From Propionibacteriaceae bacterium UBA7704 (GTDB taxonomy: Bacteria; Actinomycetota; Actinomycetes; Propionibacteriales; Propionibacteriaceae), in contig DLGC01000018.1 in NCBI GenBank assembly GCA_002482525.1, forward strand, positions 1 through 64,000: a stretch of 64,000 nucleotides of DNA. Direction: 5' to 3'. The notes under the pieces are model-generated. The model was not told the DNA's origin. It ran no database searches and saw nothing but the letters and a program-made list of their open reading frames with translations. The translations under genes were made by a program, and so were the position numbers. Each line of letters begins with the position of its first letter. The stretch's first letter is position 1. Positions 1 through 7,669 of this stretch are shown one piece after another.

Positions 1-60
1 CCAACCCAACACCCCCTCCCCGCAGCCGACCGAGGAACGCCAACCCCACACCCCCTCCCC

Positions 61-98
61 GGCTGGTTGAGGAGCGGCAACGCCGCGTCTCGAAACCT
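61..98 (+). repeat. REP-like intergenic repeat (family A)
   Basis: The left end is GGCTGGTTGAGGAG and the right end TCTCGAAACCT, around a short GC-rich inverted core (GCGGCAACGCCGC). The same ends recur in both orientations at 4434-4471, 4524-4562, 58475-58515, 58843-58882 and 58950-58988. All copies are intergenic. Confidence 0.75.
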
Positions 99-228
99 GG
101 TGAGGCGACTGAGGAGTCCCCAACAGCCAGCTCGCAGGAGTGATCCGTCCGCGTCGGCCAGCGAACCCACGAACCCACGTGACCTGTCTCCATCGATGGG
201 CCACACCGGGCGGCGCCTCCCGGACGCT

Positions 229-234
229 TAGGCT
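229..234 (+). promoter_or_regulatory. -10 element TAGGCT, leaderless NUDIX gene
   Basis: TAGGCT ends 6 nt before the GTG at 241, and no ribosome binding site is present. This matches the usual geometry of leaderless actinobacterial promoters. No clear -35 was seen. Confidence 0.5.
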
Positions 235-240
235 CGGGTC

Positions 241-663
241 GTGACCTCCATCCACGTCTGCGCGGCGATCATCCTCGGCCCGGACGGCCGCCTGCTGATG
301 GTGCGCAAGCGTGACACCTCCGCCTTTCTGCAGCCAGGCGGAAAGCCCGAACCCGGGGAGACCCCCGTCCAGACCATCGCCCGGGAGTTGGCCGAGGAGC
401 TGCAACTTCGGATAGCCCCGGAACGCTTCGTCCCGCTGGGCCGTTTCGACGAGCAGGCCGCCAACGAACCCGGCTTCCAAGTGATCGCAGACGCCTTTGT
501 GGTGTACCTCACCGCCGTCGAGGCAGCCTCAGCGACGGCATCGGCCGAAATCGCCGAGGCGCGCTGGCTCACCGCTACCGAAGCGCTCGAGGTGGATCTC
601 GCGCCGCTGAGTCGTCACCGTTTTCTACCTTTGGTGATGTCTGGGACGCTGCCTTCGCGCTGA
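241..663 (+). CDS. NUDIX hydrolase
   Basis: A 140-residue single-domain NUDIX hydrolase. The NUDIX box lies at about residues 34-56: G34, then GE at 39-40, then RELAEEL at 48-54. Gln replaces the usual Gly near the end of the box. The family hydrolyses nucleoside diphosphates linked to another moiety, often as house-cleaning or 8-oxo-dGTP-type enzymes, and the substrate cannot be read from sequence. The GTG start was chosen because the conserved first strand (HVCAAIILGPDGRLLMV) begins at residue 5 and a -10-like hexamer lies 6 nt upstream. It stands alone, upstream of the HNH gene. Confidence 0.9.
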   Translation: MTSIHVCAAIILGPDGRLLMVRKRDTSAFLQPGGKPEPGETPVQTIARELAEELQLRIAPERFVPLGRFDEQAANEPGFQVIADAFVVYLTAVEAASATASAEIAEARWLTATEALEVDLAPLSRHRFLPLVMSGTLPSR

Positions 664-669
664 GTCGAG

Positions 670-697
670 GACCGGCGACCGGCGACCGGCGACCGGC
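670..697 (+). repeat. Heptamer tandem repeat GACCGGC x4
   Basis: Four perfect head-to-tail copies of GACCGGC lie directly after the NUDIX stop and just before the DnaA-box-like site. A simple-sequence repeat of this kind can vary in copy number by slippage. Confidence 0.85.
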
Positions 698-705
698 GAA
701 AGAAG

Positions 706-714
706 TTATCCACA
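706..714 (+). promoter_or_regulatory. Perfect DnaA-box-like 9-mer TTATCCACA
   Basis: The nonamer equals the strong DnaA-box consensus and lies 51 nt upstream of the HNH gene start. Only one copy was noticed here, so this is not an origin. It could be a regulatory DnaA site or chance. Confidence 0.5.
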
Positions 715-764
715 GATTCACACATGCGTTCGATTTTCTCAGTGTCGCGCCCGAGAATGGGGGT

Positions 765-2360
765 ATGAACACAGACACACTCCTCCCGGTCGGCGAGGTG
801 CTGGCCGCGGTCGAGCGCCTGCTCGATCGGGTCGACCCCGCCCGGGCAGGCACCGACCCCGGAGTGCGCTTGGAGTGGGTTCGTGCGGCGCGCCGCATCC
901 ATGATCGGACGGGGGCACTGGCCACCACGCTGGTCGGCGAGGCCGAACAGGTCAAAGCGGCTGAACGTGCTGCCGGCACACCACTGTCGTCGTGGCTCAG
1001 CGGCCATGAGACCTTGTCTCGCAAAGAAGCCGGCGGGGTCATCGCGCAAGCCAGGTCACTGGCCAGCCATCCCGATGTGGGCCAGGCGGCCAGTGAGGGA
1101 CGGTTGGGAATCAGCCAGACTCGCGCGATCACCAAGGTGTTGGACGGGCTGGGACCGCAGCTGGACGACACCCAACAAGTGGCGGCCGAACAGGTCATGA
1201 TCGATCTGGCCAAGACCCTGGATGCCGAGCAGCTGGCGCGCTCAGCCAAGAAGGTGCTGGCTGAGGTCGCGCCGACCGACGCCGACGAGTTGCTGGAGAC
1301 CAAGCTTCAGCGGGACGTCGAGGCGGCCCATCGGGCGCGCTCGCTGAGGTTCTGGTTCGAGGGCGCATCGGTGCGTTTTGATGGGTGCCTGCCACGGCTG
1401 GAGGCCGAGGCTTGGCTGGCACAACTGGATGCCCATGGCGAGCTGCTTCGGCGCACCGCGGTGGAGGCCCGTGATCCACTGTTGGAGTTCACGACATCCG
1501 AGCAGCGCCGCGCCGATTCGCTGATCGCCTTGATCCACGCGAGTGCCCACAGCGAGCCAGCCCCTGGGGTTGGTGCTGCCCGGGTGCTCGTCAAGCTCAG
1601 CTACAACGAACTTCTCGCAGACGCTGCCGGTGCCGGGTTGATTGGTGAGGGCCAGCATCTTTCGGCCGGCGAGTTGCGCCGAGTGTGCTGCGATGCCGAG
1701 CTCATCCCGGTGGTGCTGGGTGGGGCTTCGGAGGTGCTCAATGTCGGGCGCGGATCACGTTTGGTGACGCCGCCGATTCGCACAGCGTTGACTGCCCGCG
1801 ACGAGGGCTGCGCCTTTCCCGGATGTCGAATGAGGCCCAACCGGTGCGAGGCGCATCACATTCAGCCCTGGTGGGCCGGCGGGGAAACTGCCTTGTCAAA
1901 CCTGGTTTTGTTGTGCCATCACCACCACGGACTCGTCGAGCCGACCAAACATGGCCTGCGAGATCAGTGGCAGGTGGAGATCGCCGGCGACGGGCTGCCG
2001 CAGTTCATTCCACCGGCACGCCTGGATCCGACGCGAGCGCCGCGGCGGCGGAAACCCACAGACAACCGTGCTGCGGATTCGGTGCGGGGTGGGCCGGTGC
2101 GGGGTCGTCCGGCACAGGGCAGGCCGGTGCAAGCTGAGCCAGCACGGAGCGGGCCGGTGCGGGGTGGGCCGGTGCGGGGTGGGCCGGTGCAAGCTGAGCC
2201 AGCACGGAGCGGATCGGTGCGGGATGGGCCAGCGAGTGAATGGACCTCGGATTCGTGGCTCGATGAAGCGGGTGGCGAACGCGAAGAGCACACCCACTCG
2301 GGCCTGTCGAAGACGCACGCCGTCGCCCGCAACGAGAGCACTACCCGGGTGCGGCACTGA
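765..2360 (+). CDS. DUF222 / HNH endonuclease (13E12-type)
   Basis: A 531-residue protein with an N-terminal DUF222 region (roughly residues 5-320) and an HNH nuclease motif at about residues 348-392. The motif shows paired CxxxxC cysteines, an EAHHIQPW segment and the terminal CHHHH. This is the 13E12 repeat family, abundant in actinobacteria and of unsettled role, possibly mobile or DNA-repair linked. The C-terminus (residues about 440-490) is a low-complexity pentapeptide array of GPVRG/GPVQA units encoded by 15-bp and 60-bp repeats. The ATG at 765 follows a G-rich stretch. The gene is monocistronic and converges on the nitroreductase. Confidence 0.88.
   Translation: MNTDTLLPVGEVLAAVERLLDRVDPARAGTDPGVRLEWVRAARRIHDRTGALATTLVGEAEQVKAAERAAGTPLSSWLSGHETLSRKEAGGVIAQARSLASHPDVGQAASEGRLGISQTRAITKVLDGLGPQLDDTQQVAAEQVMIDLAKTLDAEQLARSAKKVLAEVAPTDADELLETKLQRDVEAAHRARSLRFWFEGASVRFDGCLPRLEAEAWLAQLDAHGELLRRTAVEARDPLLEFTTSEQRRADSLIALIHASAHSEPAPGVGAARVLVKLSYNELLADAAGAGLIGEGQHLSAGELRRVCCDAELIPVVLGGASEVLNVGRGSRLVTPPIRTALTARDEGCAFPGCRMRPNRCEAHHIQPWWAGGETALSNLVLLCHHHHGLVEPTKHGLRDQWQVEIAGDGLPQFIPPARLDPTRAPRRRKPTDNRAADSVRGGPVRGRPAQGRPVQAEPARSGPVRGGPVRGGPVQAEPARSGSVRDGPASEWTSDSWLDEAGGEREEHTHSGLSKTHAVARNESTTRVRH
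2085..2225 (+). repeat. In-frame tandem repeats in HNH gene tail
   Basis: A 15-bp unit (GGCCGGTGCGGGGTG) recurs, nested in a 60-bp unit. AAGCTGAGCCAGCACGGAGC occurs at 2131 and again at 2191. Periods are multiples of three, so the frame is kept and the protein carries repeated Gly-Pro-Val-Arg/Gln units. It is a likely site of length variation between strains. Confidence 0.85.
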
Positions 2361-2407
2361 AGACGGGCCAGGCGCCCACGTCGGCGCCCGCGAACGGTGC
2401 TCGGCTA

Positions 2408-3160
2408 TCAGTGGAGCGCAAGTCGCTGTTCGGTAAGCACCTCGCGAATGGCCTCTTGCTCGGCACGGCCCAAGCCGGGCTTGATCTCGATCTGATGGGT
2501 GAAGGAATCCACCGGCCGGGACGCATCACGCAGGTCGTAGTACTGACGCACCACTTCGTCGTAATCAGCCAGAGCGGCGTGCATGTTCTCGAAACGCGGA
2601 TAGCTGTCGGTGGCGACGGTGAACTCCTGGGGCAGGCGCGGCTTCAACGTCGGATTCTGATCGGGATGGCCGACCAGCACCCCCAACAGCGGGAAGGTGC
2701 GCTCGGGCAGCTTGAGGGCCTCGATCACCAACCGCAGATCACCACCGATACTGCCCAAATACACCGTGCCCAGCTTCAGGCTCTCGGCGGCCACCACAAG
2801 GTTCTGCGCCGCGATCAGGGTGTCCTCGATTCCTTGCAGGAACAGCGCCGAGGATTCCAACACCGTGTTGTCGAGGCCAGCCTCGGCCCGGATCTGAGCG
2901 TTGCGATACAGATCCACCACGAAGATGAACAACTCACCGCGAGTGCCCCCCACGTAGGGCTGTCCGGAGGCCTGCCGGATCGCCTCACGGACGCTCGGGT
3001 CGGCGACCCGGATCACCGTCCGCTGCTGGTAGAAGCTGCTGGTGGGCGCCTGGGCGACCACGTCCATGAGAACGTCGATGACGTCGTCGGCCACCGGCTC
3101 GTCTGTGAAGGCCCGAATGCTGCGGTGGCTGCGCTGAATCCGAATGGTGTCGTTGACCAC
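2408..3160 (-). CDS. Nitroreductase / NADPH-flavin oxidoreductase (NfsA-like)
   Basis: About 250 residues from the start used here. The N-terminal block DTIRIQRSHRSIRAFTDEPV is typical of the FMN-binding nitroreductase superfamily (NfsA/Frp branch). Those enzymes reduce nitroaromatics, quinones or flavins with NAD(P)H as cytosolic dimers. The interior matches the family fold (APTSSFYQQRTVIRV; FPLLGVLVGHP). I chose the GTG at 3160 because AGGAG lies four bases upstream and the family normally begins at this point. The frame also stays open to a GTG at 3208, which would add 16 residues. It is convergent with the HNH gene, and its physiological substrate is unknown. Confidence 0.85.
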   Translation of the reverse strand: MVNDTIRIQRSHRSIRAFTDEPVADDVIDVLMDVVAQAPTSSFYQQRTVIRVADPSVREAIRQASGQPYVGGTRGELFIFVVDLYRNAQIRAEAGLDNTVLESSALFLQGIEDTLIAAQNLVVAAESLKLGTVYLGSIGGDLRLVIEALKLPERTFPLLGVLVGHPDQNPTLKPRLPQEFTVATDSYPRFENMHAALADYDEVVRQYYDLRDASRPVDSFTHQIEIKPGLGRAEQEAIREVLTEQRLALH

Positions 3161-3334
3161 GATGCTCCTGAGCTTGGCGTCATTGAGGGCAGTGCCAGAG
3201 TAATTCACCCACAGCCGGCCCCGGCGCTACATCCGACGGCGTTGCACTCAGGTGAGTCGCGATGATCACCGAAACCACCAGCGGCAGGGGCGGGATAACC
3301 TGGCTCTGAAATCCACCGTCTGAGGAGTCAACCC

Positions 3335-4357
3335 ATGCGCGGCACCCTGATGTACGCCCCTGGCGACGTGCGCGTCGTCGACCGCGAGATGCCCACCATC
3401 GTCGAACCCACCGACGCCATCCTGAAGGTGACCGCGGCGTGCGTGTGCGGCTCAGATCTGTGGCCTTACCGCGGTTTCGACCAGTTGACCCAGCCGCGCC
3501 CCATGGGTCACGAATATGTCGGCGTGGTCCACGAAGTCGGCTCGGCCGTGGCCACTGTGAAGCCCGGCGACTTCGTCATCGGCTCCTTCTACGCCTCCGA
3601 CAACACCTGTGAGATCTGCCGTGCCGGCTATCAAACCCACTGTGTGCAGGCCCAGTACGCCGCCGCGACCGGCTCCCAATCCGAATACGTCCGCATCGCA
3701 CTCGCCGACGGCACCCTGGTAGCAACCCCAGGCATGCCGGACCCGGAGTTGATCCCATCGCTACTGACCGCGTCCGATGTGTTCGGTACCGGCTGGTTCG
3801 GGGCCATCGCTGCTGAAGTCGCCCCCGGCAAGACAGTGGCCGTGGTCGGCGACGGAGCCGTCGGACTGCTGGCGGTGCTGGCCGCCAAACAGCAAGGTGC
3901 CGAACGGATCATCGCAATGAGTCGCCACGCTGATCGGCAGGCGTTGGCCCGGGAGTTCGGCGCCACCGACATCGTCACCGAGCGCGGTGAGGAGGGCGCT
4001 GCCGCGATCAAAGAACTCACCAACGGGCTCGGCGCGCATTCGACCATTGAAGCCGTGGGCACCGATGAAGCCATGGCTCAAGCCATTGCTGCCACCCGCC
4101 ACGGCGGCCACGTCGGCTTCGTCGGACTCTCCCACGATGTGAACATCTCCGGGATGACGATGTTCCGCACCGGGATCCATCTCCACGGTGGGCCCGCCCC
4201 CGTACGTCGCTTCCTGCCCGAACTGATCGACATGATCTGGACCAAGCAAATCAACCCTGGCAAGGTGTTCGACCTCACCCTGCCGTTGGAGCAGGCCGCC
4301 GAGGCGTACGCCGCCATGGATGCCCGTCGCGCCATCAAGGTGCTGCTGCAGCCGTAG
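3335..4357 (+). CDS. Zinc-dependent alcohol dehydrogenase family protein
   Basis: A 340-residue medium-chain dehydrogenase. The catalytic zinc ligands fit C38 (CGSD) and H59-E60 (GHEYVG), and the Rossmann glycine motif is VVGDGAVGLL. In the structural-zinc lobe an Asp replaces the first of four Cys (D-N-T-C-E-I-C-x7-C), a variant seen in one branch of this family. It probably oxidises an alcohol or reduces an aldehyde with NAD(P), and the substrate cannot be told. AGGAG lies about 10 nt before the ATG. The gene is monocistronic and followed by two family A repeats. Confidence 0.88.
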   Translation: MRGTLMYAPGDVRVVDREMPTIVEPTDAILKVTAACVCGSDLWPYRGFDQLTQPRPMGHEYVGVVHEVGSAVATVKPGDFVIGSFYASDNTCEICRAGYQTHCVQAQYAAATGSQSEYVRIALADGTLVATPGMPDPELIPSLLTASDVFGTGWFGAIAAEVAPGKTVAVVGDGAVGLLAVLAAKQQGAERIIAMSRHADRQALAREFGATDIVTERGEEGAAAIKELTNGLGAHSTIEAVGTDEAMAQAIAATRHGGHVGFVGLSHDVNISGMTMFRTGIHLHGGPAPVRRFLPELIDMIWTKQINPGKVFDLTLPLEQAAEAYAAMDARRAIKVLLQP

Positions 4358-4433
4358 CCCGCTCTCAGCGTCGGCTCGTCGAATCAGCCCGCGACGCAGT
4401 CGGCGAGCACGGCGTCCGTCATTTACCTCACCA

Positions 4434-4471
4434 GGTTTCGAGACGCGGCCACGCCGCTCCTCAACCAGCCG
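4434..4471 (-). repeat. REP-like intergenic repeat (family A)
   Basis: This is a reverse-orientation copy, GGTTTCGAGACG...CTCCTCAACCAGCCG, with inverted core GCGGCCACGCCGC. It faces the forward copy at 4524-4562, so the pair could fold as a large hairpin between the adh and gadB 3' ends. Confidence 0.75.
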
Positions 4472-4523
4472 AACGAAGAACAACCCCCACAACGAGTCGG
4501 CAACCCGCATGCCGCCTCCACCC

Positions 4524-4562
4524 CGGCTGGTTGAGGAGACCCGAAGGGCCGTCTCGAAACCT
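4524..4562 (+). repeat. REP-like intergenic repeat (family A)
   Basis: A forward copy, CGGCTGGTTGAGGAG...GTCTCGAAACCT, with a different core (ACCCGAAGGGCC). Core sequences differ between copies while the ends are conserved. Confidence 0.75.
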
Positions 4563-4607
4563 CCGCGCCGACACCGCAGACCAGGCCCGGCGGGGAAAGG
4601 CTTGCGT

Positions 4608-5993
4608 TCAGTGGGCGAAACCCGGGCTGGGGCGGCCCTCCTTAGGCATGGGGCTCTCCAAGTTGTCCAGGTAATTGACTGAGGCCTCAATCGCCTCGAG
4701 CAACTGGTCGGCCAGATCCAGCGAGAGTCCATCGCGGACGACGATGCGCATCACCGTCTGGTCGGCGAGATTGTCGGCCAACGGATAAGCCGGCACCATC
4801 CAACCCTTCTGACGCAACTGCCCCGACAAATCGTGAAGATCCCACTTGTCGGTGTAACCGTCCACCAGCCGCCAGGCGAACACCGGAATGTCGGTGCCAT
4901 CAGAGAGCAACTCGAAGGCCGACATCGAACCGACTCCGTCCGAAAGGTACTTCGCCACGTCCTGACAGGCCTGCTGCACCTCGGTGTAGCCCTCCCGCCC
5001 CAATCGCAGGAAGTTGTAGTACTGCAGCAGCACCTGCGCACCAGGACGGGAGAAGTTGATCGCCAAGGTCGGCATTTCGCCACCCAGGTACGCCACCCGG
5101 AAGATCAGCTCATCGGGAACCATGTCGACGTGGCGCCACACCACCCAGCCGACACCGGGATACACCAAGCCGTACTTGTGCCCGCTGGCGTTGATCGACA
5201 CCACTCGCGGCACCCGGAAATCCCACGCTAGTTCAGCCTGTAGGAACGGTGCCACGAACGCACCGGACGCCCCATCGACGTGAATCGGCACATCCACCCC
5301 GGAGGCAGCCTGAATGCGATCCAGGGCCGCCGCAATCTCAGTGACCGGCTCGTAGGCGCCGGTGTAGGTGACGCCCAGGATCGCCACCACACCGATGGTG
5401 TTCTCATCGACGTACTGATCCAAGTCGTGGCCGTCCAGCAGCGGATGCTCCTCAGTGACTGGGATGTAGCGCGGCTCCACCTCGAAATAGGCCGCAAACT
5501 TCTCCCAACACACCTGCACCGCCGAGCTCATCACCAAATTCGGCTTGTCGTAGGGCTTACCCGCAGCCTTGCGGGCGCTCTGCCAGCGGCGCTTCATCGC
5601 CAGCCCGCCGAGCATGGCGGCCTCCGAAGAACCGATGGTGGACGTACCCAGCGCATCGTCGGGCGACGGCGCATTCCACAGATCGGCCAGGATCCGCCAA
5701 CAGCGTTCCTCCACGGCCGCAGTGGAGGGGTATTCGTCCTTGTCGATGAGGTTCTTGTCGACGGTGTCGGAGTACAGCTGTTGGGCCTGCGGCTCCATCC
5801 AGGTACCTACGAAGGTCGCCAGGTTCAGCCGGGAGTTGCCGTCCAGCATCGCCTCGTCGTGAATGATCTGGTAGGCGGTCTCGGGTGCCATGCCTTGGTC
5901 GAACAAGGTGTTCGCCGGGCGGCTCAACGCCGCCGTCCTGCTGAACATGGGTCGCAACATCGAGTCTGAATCAGGGGTGTGATTGGAGGCCAT
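4608..5993 (-). CDS. gadB: Glutamate decarboxylase
   Basis: A 461-residue PLP-dependent group II decarboxylase that converts glutamate to GABA and CO2, consuming a proton. The PLP lysine is K273 in the motif INASGHKYGLVYPG. The N-terminal block SRPANTLFDQGMAPETAYQIIHDEAMLDGNSR and the STIGSSEAAMLGG segment are diagnostic of bacterial Gad. The protein ends in GFAH, so a C-terminal His is in place as in acid-regulated Gad enzymes. No glutamate/GABA antiporter lies next to it in this window, so acid resistance would need a partner elsewhere. The start is supported by TAGCCT six bases upstream. Confidence 0.95.
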   Translation of the reverse strand: MASNHTPDSDSMLRPMFSRTAALSRPANTLFDQGMAPETAYQIIHDEAMLDGNSRLNLATFVGTWMEPQAQQLYSDTVDKNLIDKDEYPSTAAVEERCWRILADLWNAPSPDDALGTSTIGSSEAAMLGGLAMKRRWQSARKAAGKPYDKPNLVMSSAVQVCWEKFAAYFEVEPRYIPVTEEHPLLDGHDLDQYVDENTIGVVAILGVTYTGAYEPVTEIAAALDRIQAASGVDVPIHVDGASGAFVAPFLQAELAWDFRVPRVVSINASGHKYGLVYPGVGWVVWRHVDMVPDELIFRVAYLGGEMPTLAINFSRPGAQVLLQYYNFLRLGREGYTEVQQACQDVAKYLSDGVGSMSAFELLSDGTDIPVFAWRLVDGYTDKWDLHDLSGQLRQKGWMVPAYPLADNLADQTVMRIVVRDGLSLDLADQLLEAIEASVNYLDNLESPMPKEGRPSPGFAH

Positions 5994-5999
5994 GGATTC

Positions 6000-6005
6000 A
6001 GGCTA
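6000..6005 (-). promoter_or_regulatory. -10 element TAGCCT, leaderless gadB
   Basis: Read on the minus strand, TAGCCT ends exactly 6 nt before the gadB ATG at 5993, with no Shine-Dalgarno sequence in between. Confidence 0.5.
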
Positions 6006-6076
6006 GCCGCGCCCCGCCCCCTTGGTCGGTTTTTGGCGACTACAGCGTTGGGCCGTTCGGGGTAGAGACTGGTGGG

Positions 6077-6310
6077 GTGGATATCGAAATCAGCGCCGAC
6101 GAAACCATGATCCGGCTGGGCCAACTACTCAAGTTCGCGAACGTGGCCACCGACGGCGCCGAGGCCAAAGCGCTCCTGGCCGACGGCGCGGTGCGCGTCG
6201 ATGGCGAAACCGACACCCGGCGGGGACGCCAGGTCAGCGTCGGCTCAGTGGTGGAGGTCGATACCGCTGCCGGAACGGTGTCGCTGCACGTGGTTCACCC
6301 CACCGACTGA
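6077..6310 (+). CDS. Small RNA-binding S4-domain protein (YbcJ/YaaA-like)
   Basis: A 77-residue protein made almost entirely of an S4 fold. The block IRLGQLLKFANVATDGAEAK is followed by LLADGAVRVDGETDTRRGRQ, the typical alpha-L RNA-binding surface, and a closing beta strand (GSVVEV). Family members bind structured RNA, probably rRNA, and the precise role is not established. It starts with GTG. A weak -10-like hexamer (GAGACT) sits 6 nt upstream instead of a clear ribosome binding site. The stop lies 4 bp from the convergent peptidase stop. Confidence 0.88.
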   Translation: MDIEISADETMIRLGQLLKFANVATDGAEAKALLADGAVRVDGETDTRRGRQVSVGSVVEVDTAAGTVSLHVVHPTD

Positions 6311-6314
6311 ACAC

Positions 6315-7607
6315 TCATAGCCATCGCTTGGCGTGCAGCAGACCGAGCAGATGATCAATCACCGCCACGTCCATGCGTAGCCCATTGTGCTCGTACTCAC
6401 TGGTCACCCAGGTGCGGCAGTCCGGCAGTAACGCGGCGGTTTCCATCGAGAACTGGTGCGGCACATAGGCATCGGCGTAATACACCGCCGCTGCCACCGG
6501 AACCTCAGCATGGGCGAGCGCGTCGGGGAAGTAGAGCTGGTTCCACTCGTGTTCGGCGATCAGGTCGGCGACTTCCGCGAACGCCCGCAGCTCGGTGTCC
6601 TCACTGAAGACCGAACGGTGCAGATGCTCCCCGCCCAGCAAAGTCACGTCTTCCCGCACCCGATCGGGCATGGTGCGATCCGCCGACCAGCGTGTCGCCA
6701 CCCCATCGGCATAGCTCGACTCGTGCAGCACCGCATACAGCGGGTTGCGCCCCTCGAACGGCATCGTGGACGCCAGGTCGTGTGCGAATGCCGACGACTC
6801 GTGGTTCAGTCCCAGCAGGTAGTGCAACGCCTCGGCGCCGCCTTGCATCCCCAGGCGGTGACCCACCGTCCGGAAGCGATCCGGGGAAACAACATCACCG
6901 TTGGGCAGTGTGATCGCACCGGCCGCACACAACGCGGTGAGTTCCCGCACCCGCTCACGGTCGCCGGGGAAACGTCGGTAGTAGTCCTCGGACTTGGCGA
7001 TCATGATCTGCCAGGTGAGCGCGTACACATCGTCGATCGGACGCTGCACCGCCGTCAGTCCGCCGGTGATCAGCGCCCCAGCCAACGACTCCGGATGGGT
7101 GCTCAGGTAGTGCACGCTCGTGAAACCGCCGAAGGACTGCCCCAGCAGCGTCCAGGTCTTCGCGCCGAGCGCTTCGCGCACCAGCTCGGCGTCGTTGACG
7201 ATCTCGTCGGCGCGCAGATGAGTGAGGTAGTCGGCTTGGGCGGCAACGCTGCGTCCGGCCAGGGCGCCGGTCGGCTGCGCCGTCAGCCCTGACTCGGTGG
7301 CGGACACCCGCACCCCGACCGGTGTGGAGCGTCCGGTGCCGCGCTGGTCGAGCATCACCACCTGGTAGTCGGCCAACACTCGAGGCAGCCACGGCGGGGT
7401 GGCGGGGACCAATCCGGGACGGGGCGCTTCGTGACCGGGTCCGCCTTGCAGGAACACCAGATAGGGCTTGTCGGTGCCGCCGTCGCCGGTGGCGATGCGG
7501 GCGAAGATCTCAATGCTCTCGCCAGTGGGATCGGCGTGATCCAAGGGCGCGTCGAGAGTGAGGGTGGTGAGGGTCAGACCAGGCAAGTATTCGGTTAACG
7601 TACGCAC
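6315..7607 (-). CDS. Alpha/beta hydrolase, proline iminopeptidase-like (S33)
   Basis: A 430-residue hydrolase of the S33 family. The oxyanion-hole motif QGGPGHEAPRPG lies near residue 55, a DQRGTGRS element follows, and the nucleophile elbow is GQSFGGF. The C-terminal region holds a plausible catalytic His (EYEHNGLR). The family cleaves N-terminal proline or similar residues from peptides, or esters. There is no signal peptide, so it should be cytosolic. The GTG start has TAGCCT exactly 6 nt upstream. Confidence 0.88.
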   Translation of the reverse strand: MRTLTEYLPGLTLTTLTLDAPLDHADPTGESIEIFARIATGDGGTDKPYLVFLQGGPGHEAPRPGLVPATPPWLPRVLADYQVVMLDQRGTGRSTPVGVRVSATESGLTAQPTGALAGRSVAAQADYLTHLRADEIVNDAELVREALGAKTWTLLGQSFGGFTSVHYLSTHPESLAGALITGGLTAVQRPIDDVYALTWQIMIAKSEDYYRRFPGDRERVRELTALCAAGAITLPNGDVVSPDRFRTVGHRLGMQGGAEALHYLLGLNHESSAFAHDLASTMPFEGRNPLYAVLHESSYADGVATRWSADRTMPDRVREDVTLLGGEHLHRSVFSEDTELRAFAEVADLIAEHEWNQLYFPDALAHAEVPVAAAVYYADAYVPHQFSMETAALLPDCRTWVTSEYEHNGLRMDVAVIDHLLGLLHAKRWL

Positions 7608-7613
7608 CGAGCC

Positions 7614-7619
7614 AGGCTA
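7614..7619 (-). promoter_or_regulatory. -10 element TAGCCT, leaderless peptidase gene
   Basis: TAGCCT on the minus strand, then 6 nt, then the GTG start at 7607. The same hexamer and spacing are seen for gadB. Confidence 0.5.
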
Positions 7620-7669
7620 TGCCCGATCGCGCCTCGTGGCGCAACAACGGCTCGATGGTCGATCTGTGG

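Larger units (their letters stand above)
1..240. other. Gene-free left edge with repeats
   Basis: No convincing coding region is visible. Two near-identical C-rich blocks of about 21 bp lie at 1-21 and 41-62. A copy of the GGCTGGTTGAGGAG...TCTCGAAACC intergenic repeat follows at 61-98. The last 12 bases hold the putative promoter of the NUDIX gene. Confidence 0.6.

Noticed and set aside
706..714. Replication origin near the left end
   Set aside because: Only one DnaA-box-like 9-mer was seen, without an AT-rich unwinding region or dnaA/dnaN. Gene order puts oriC beyond the right end.
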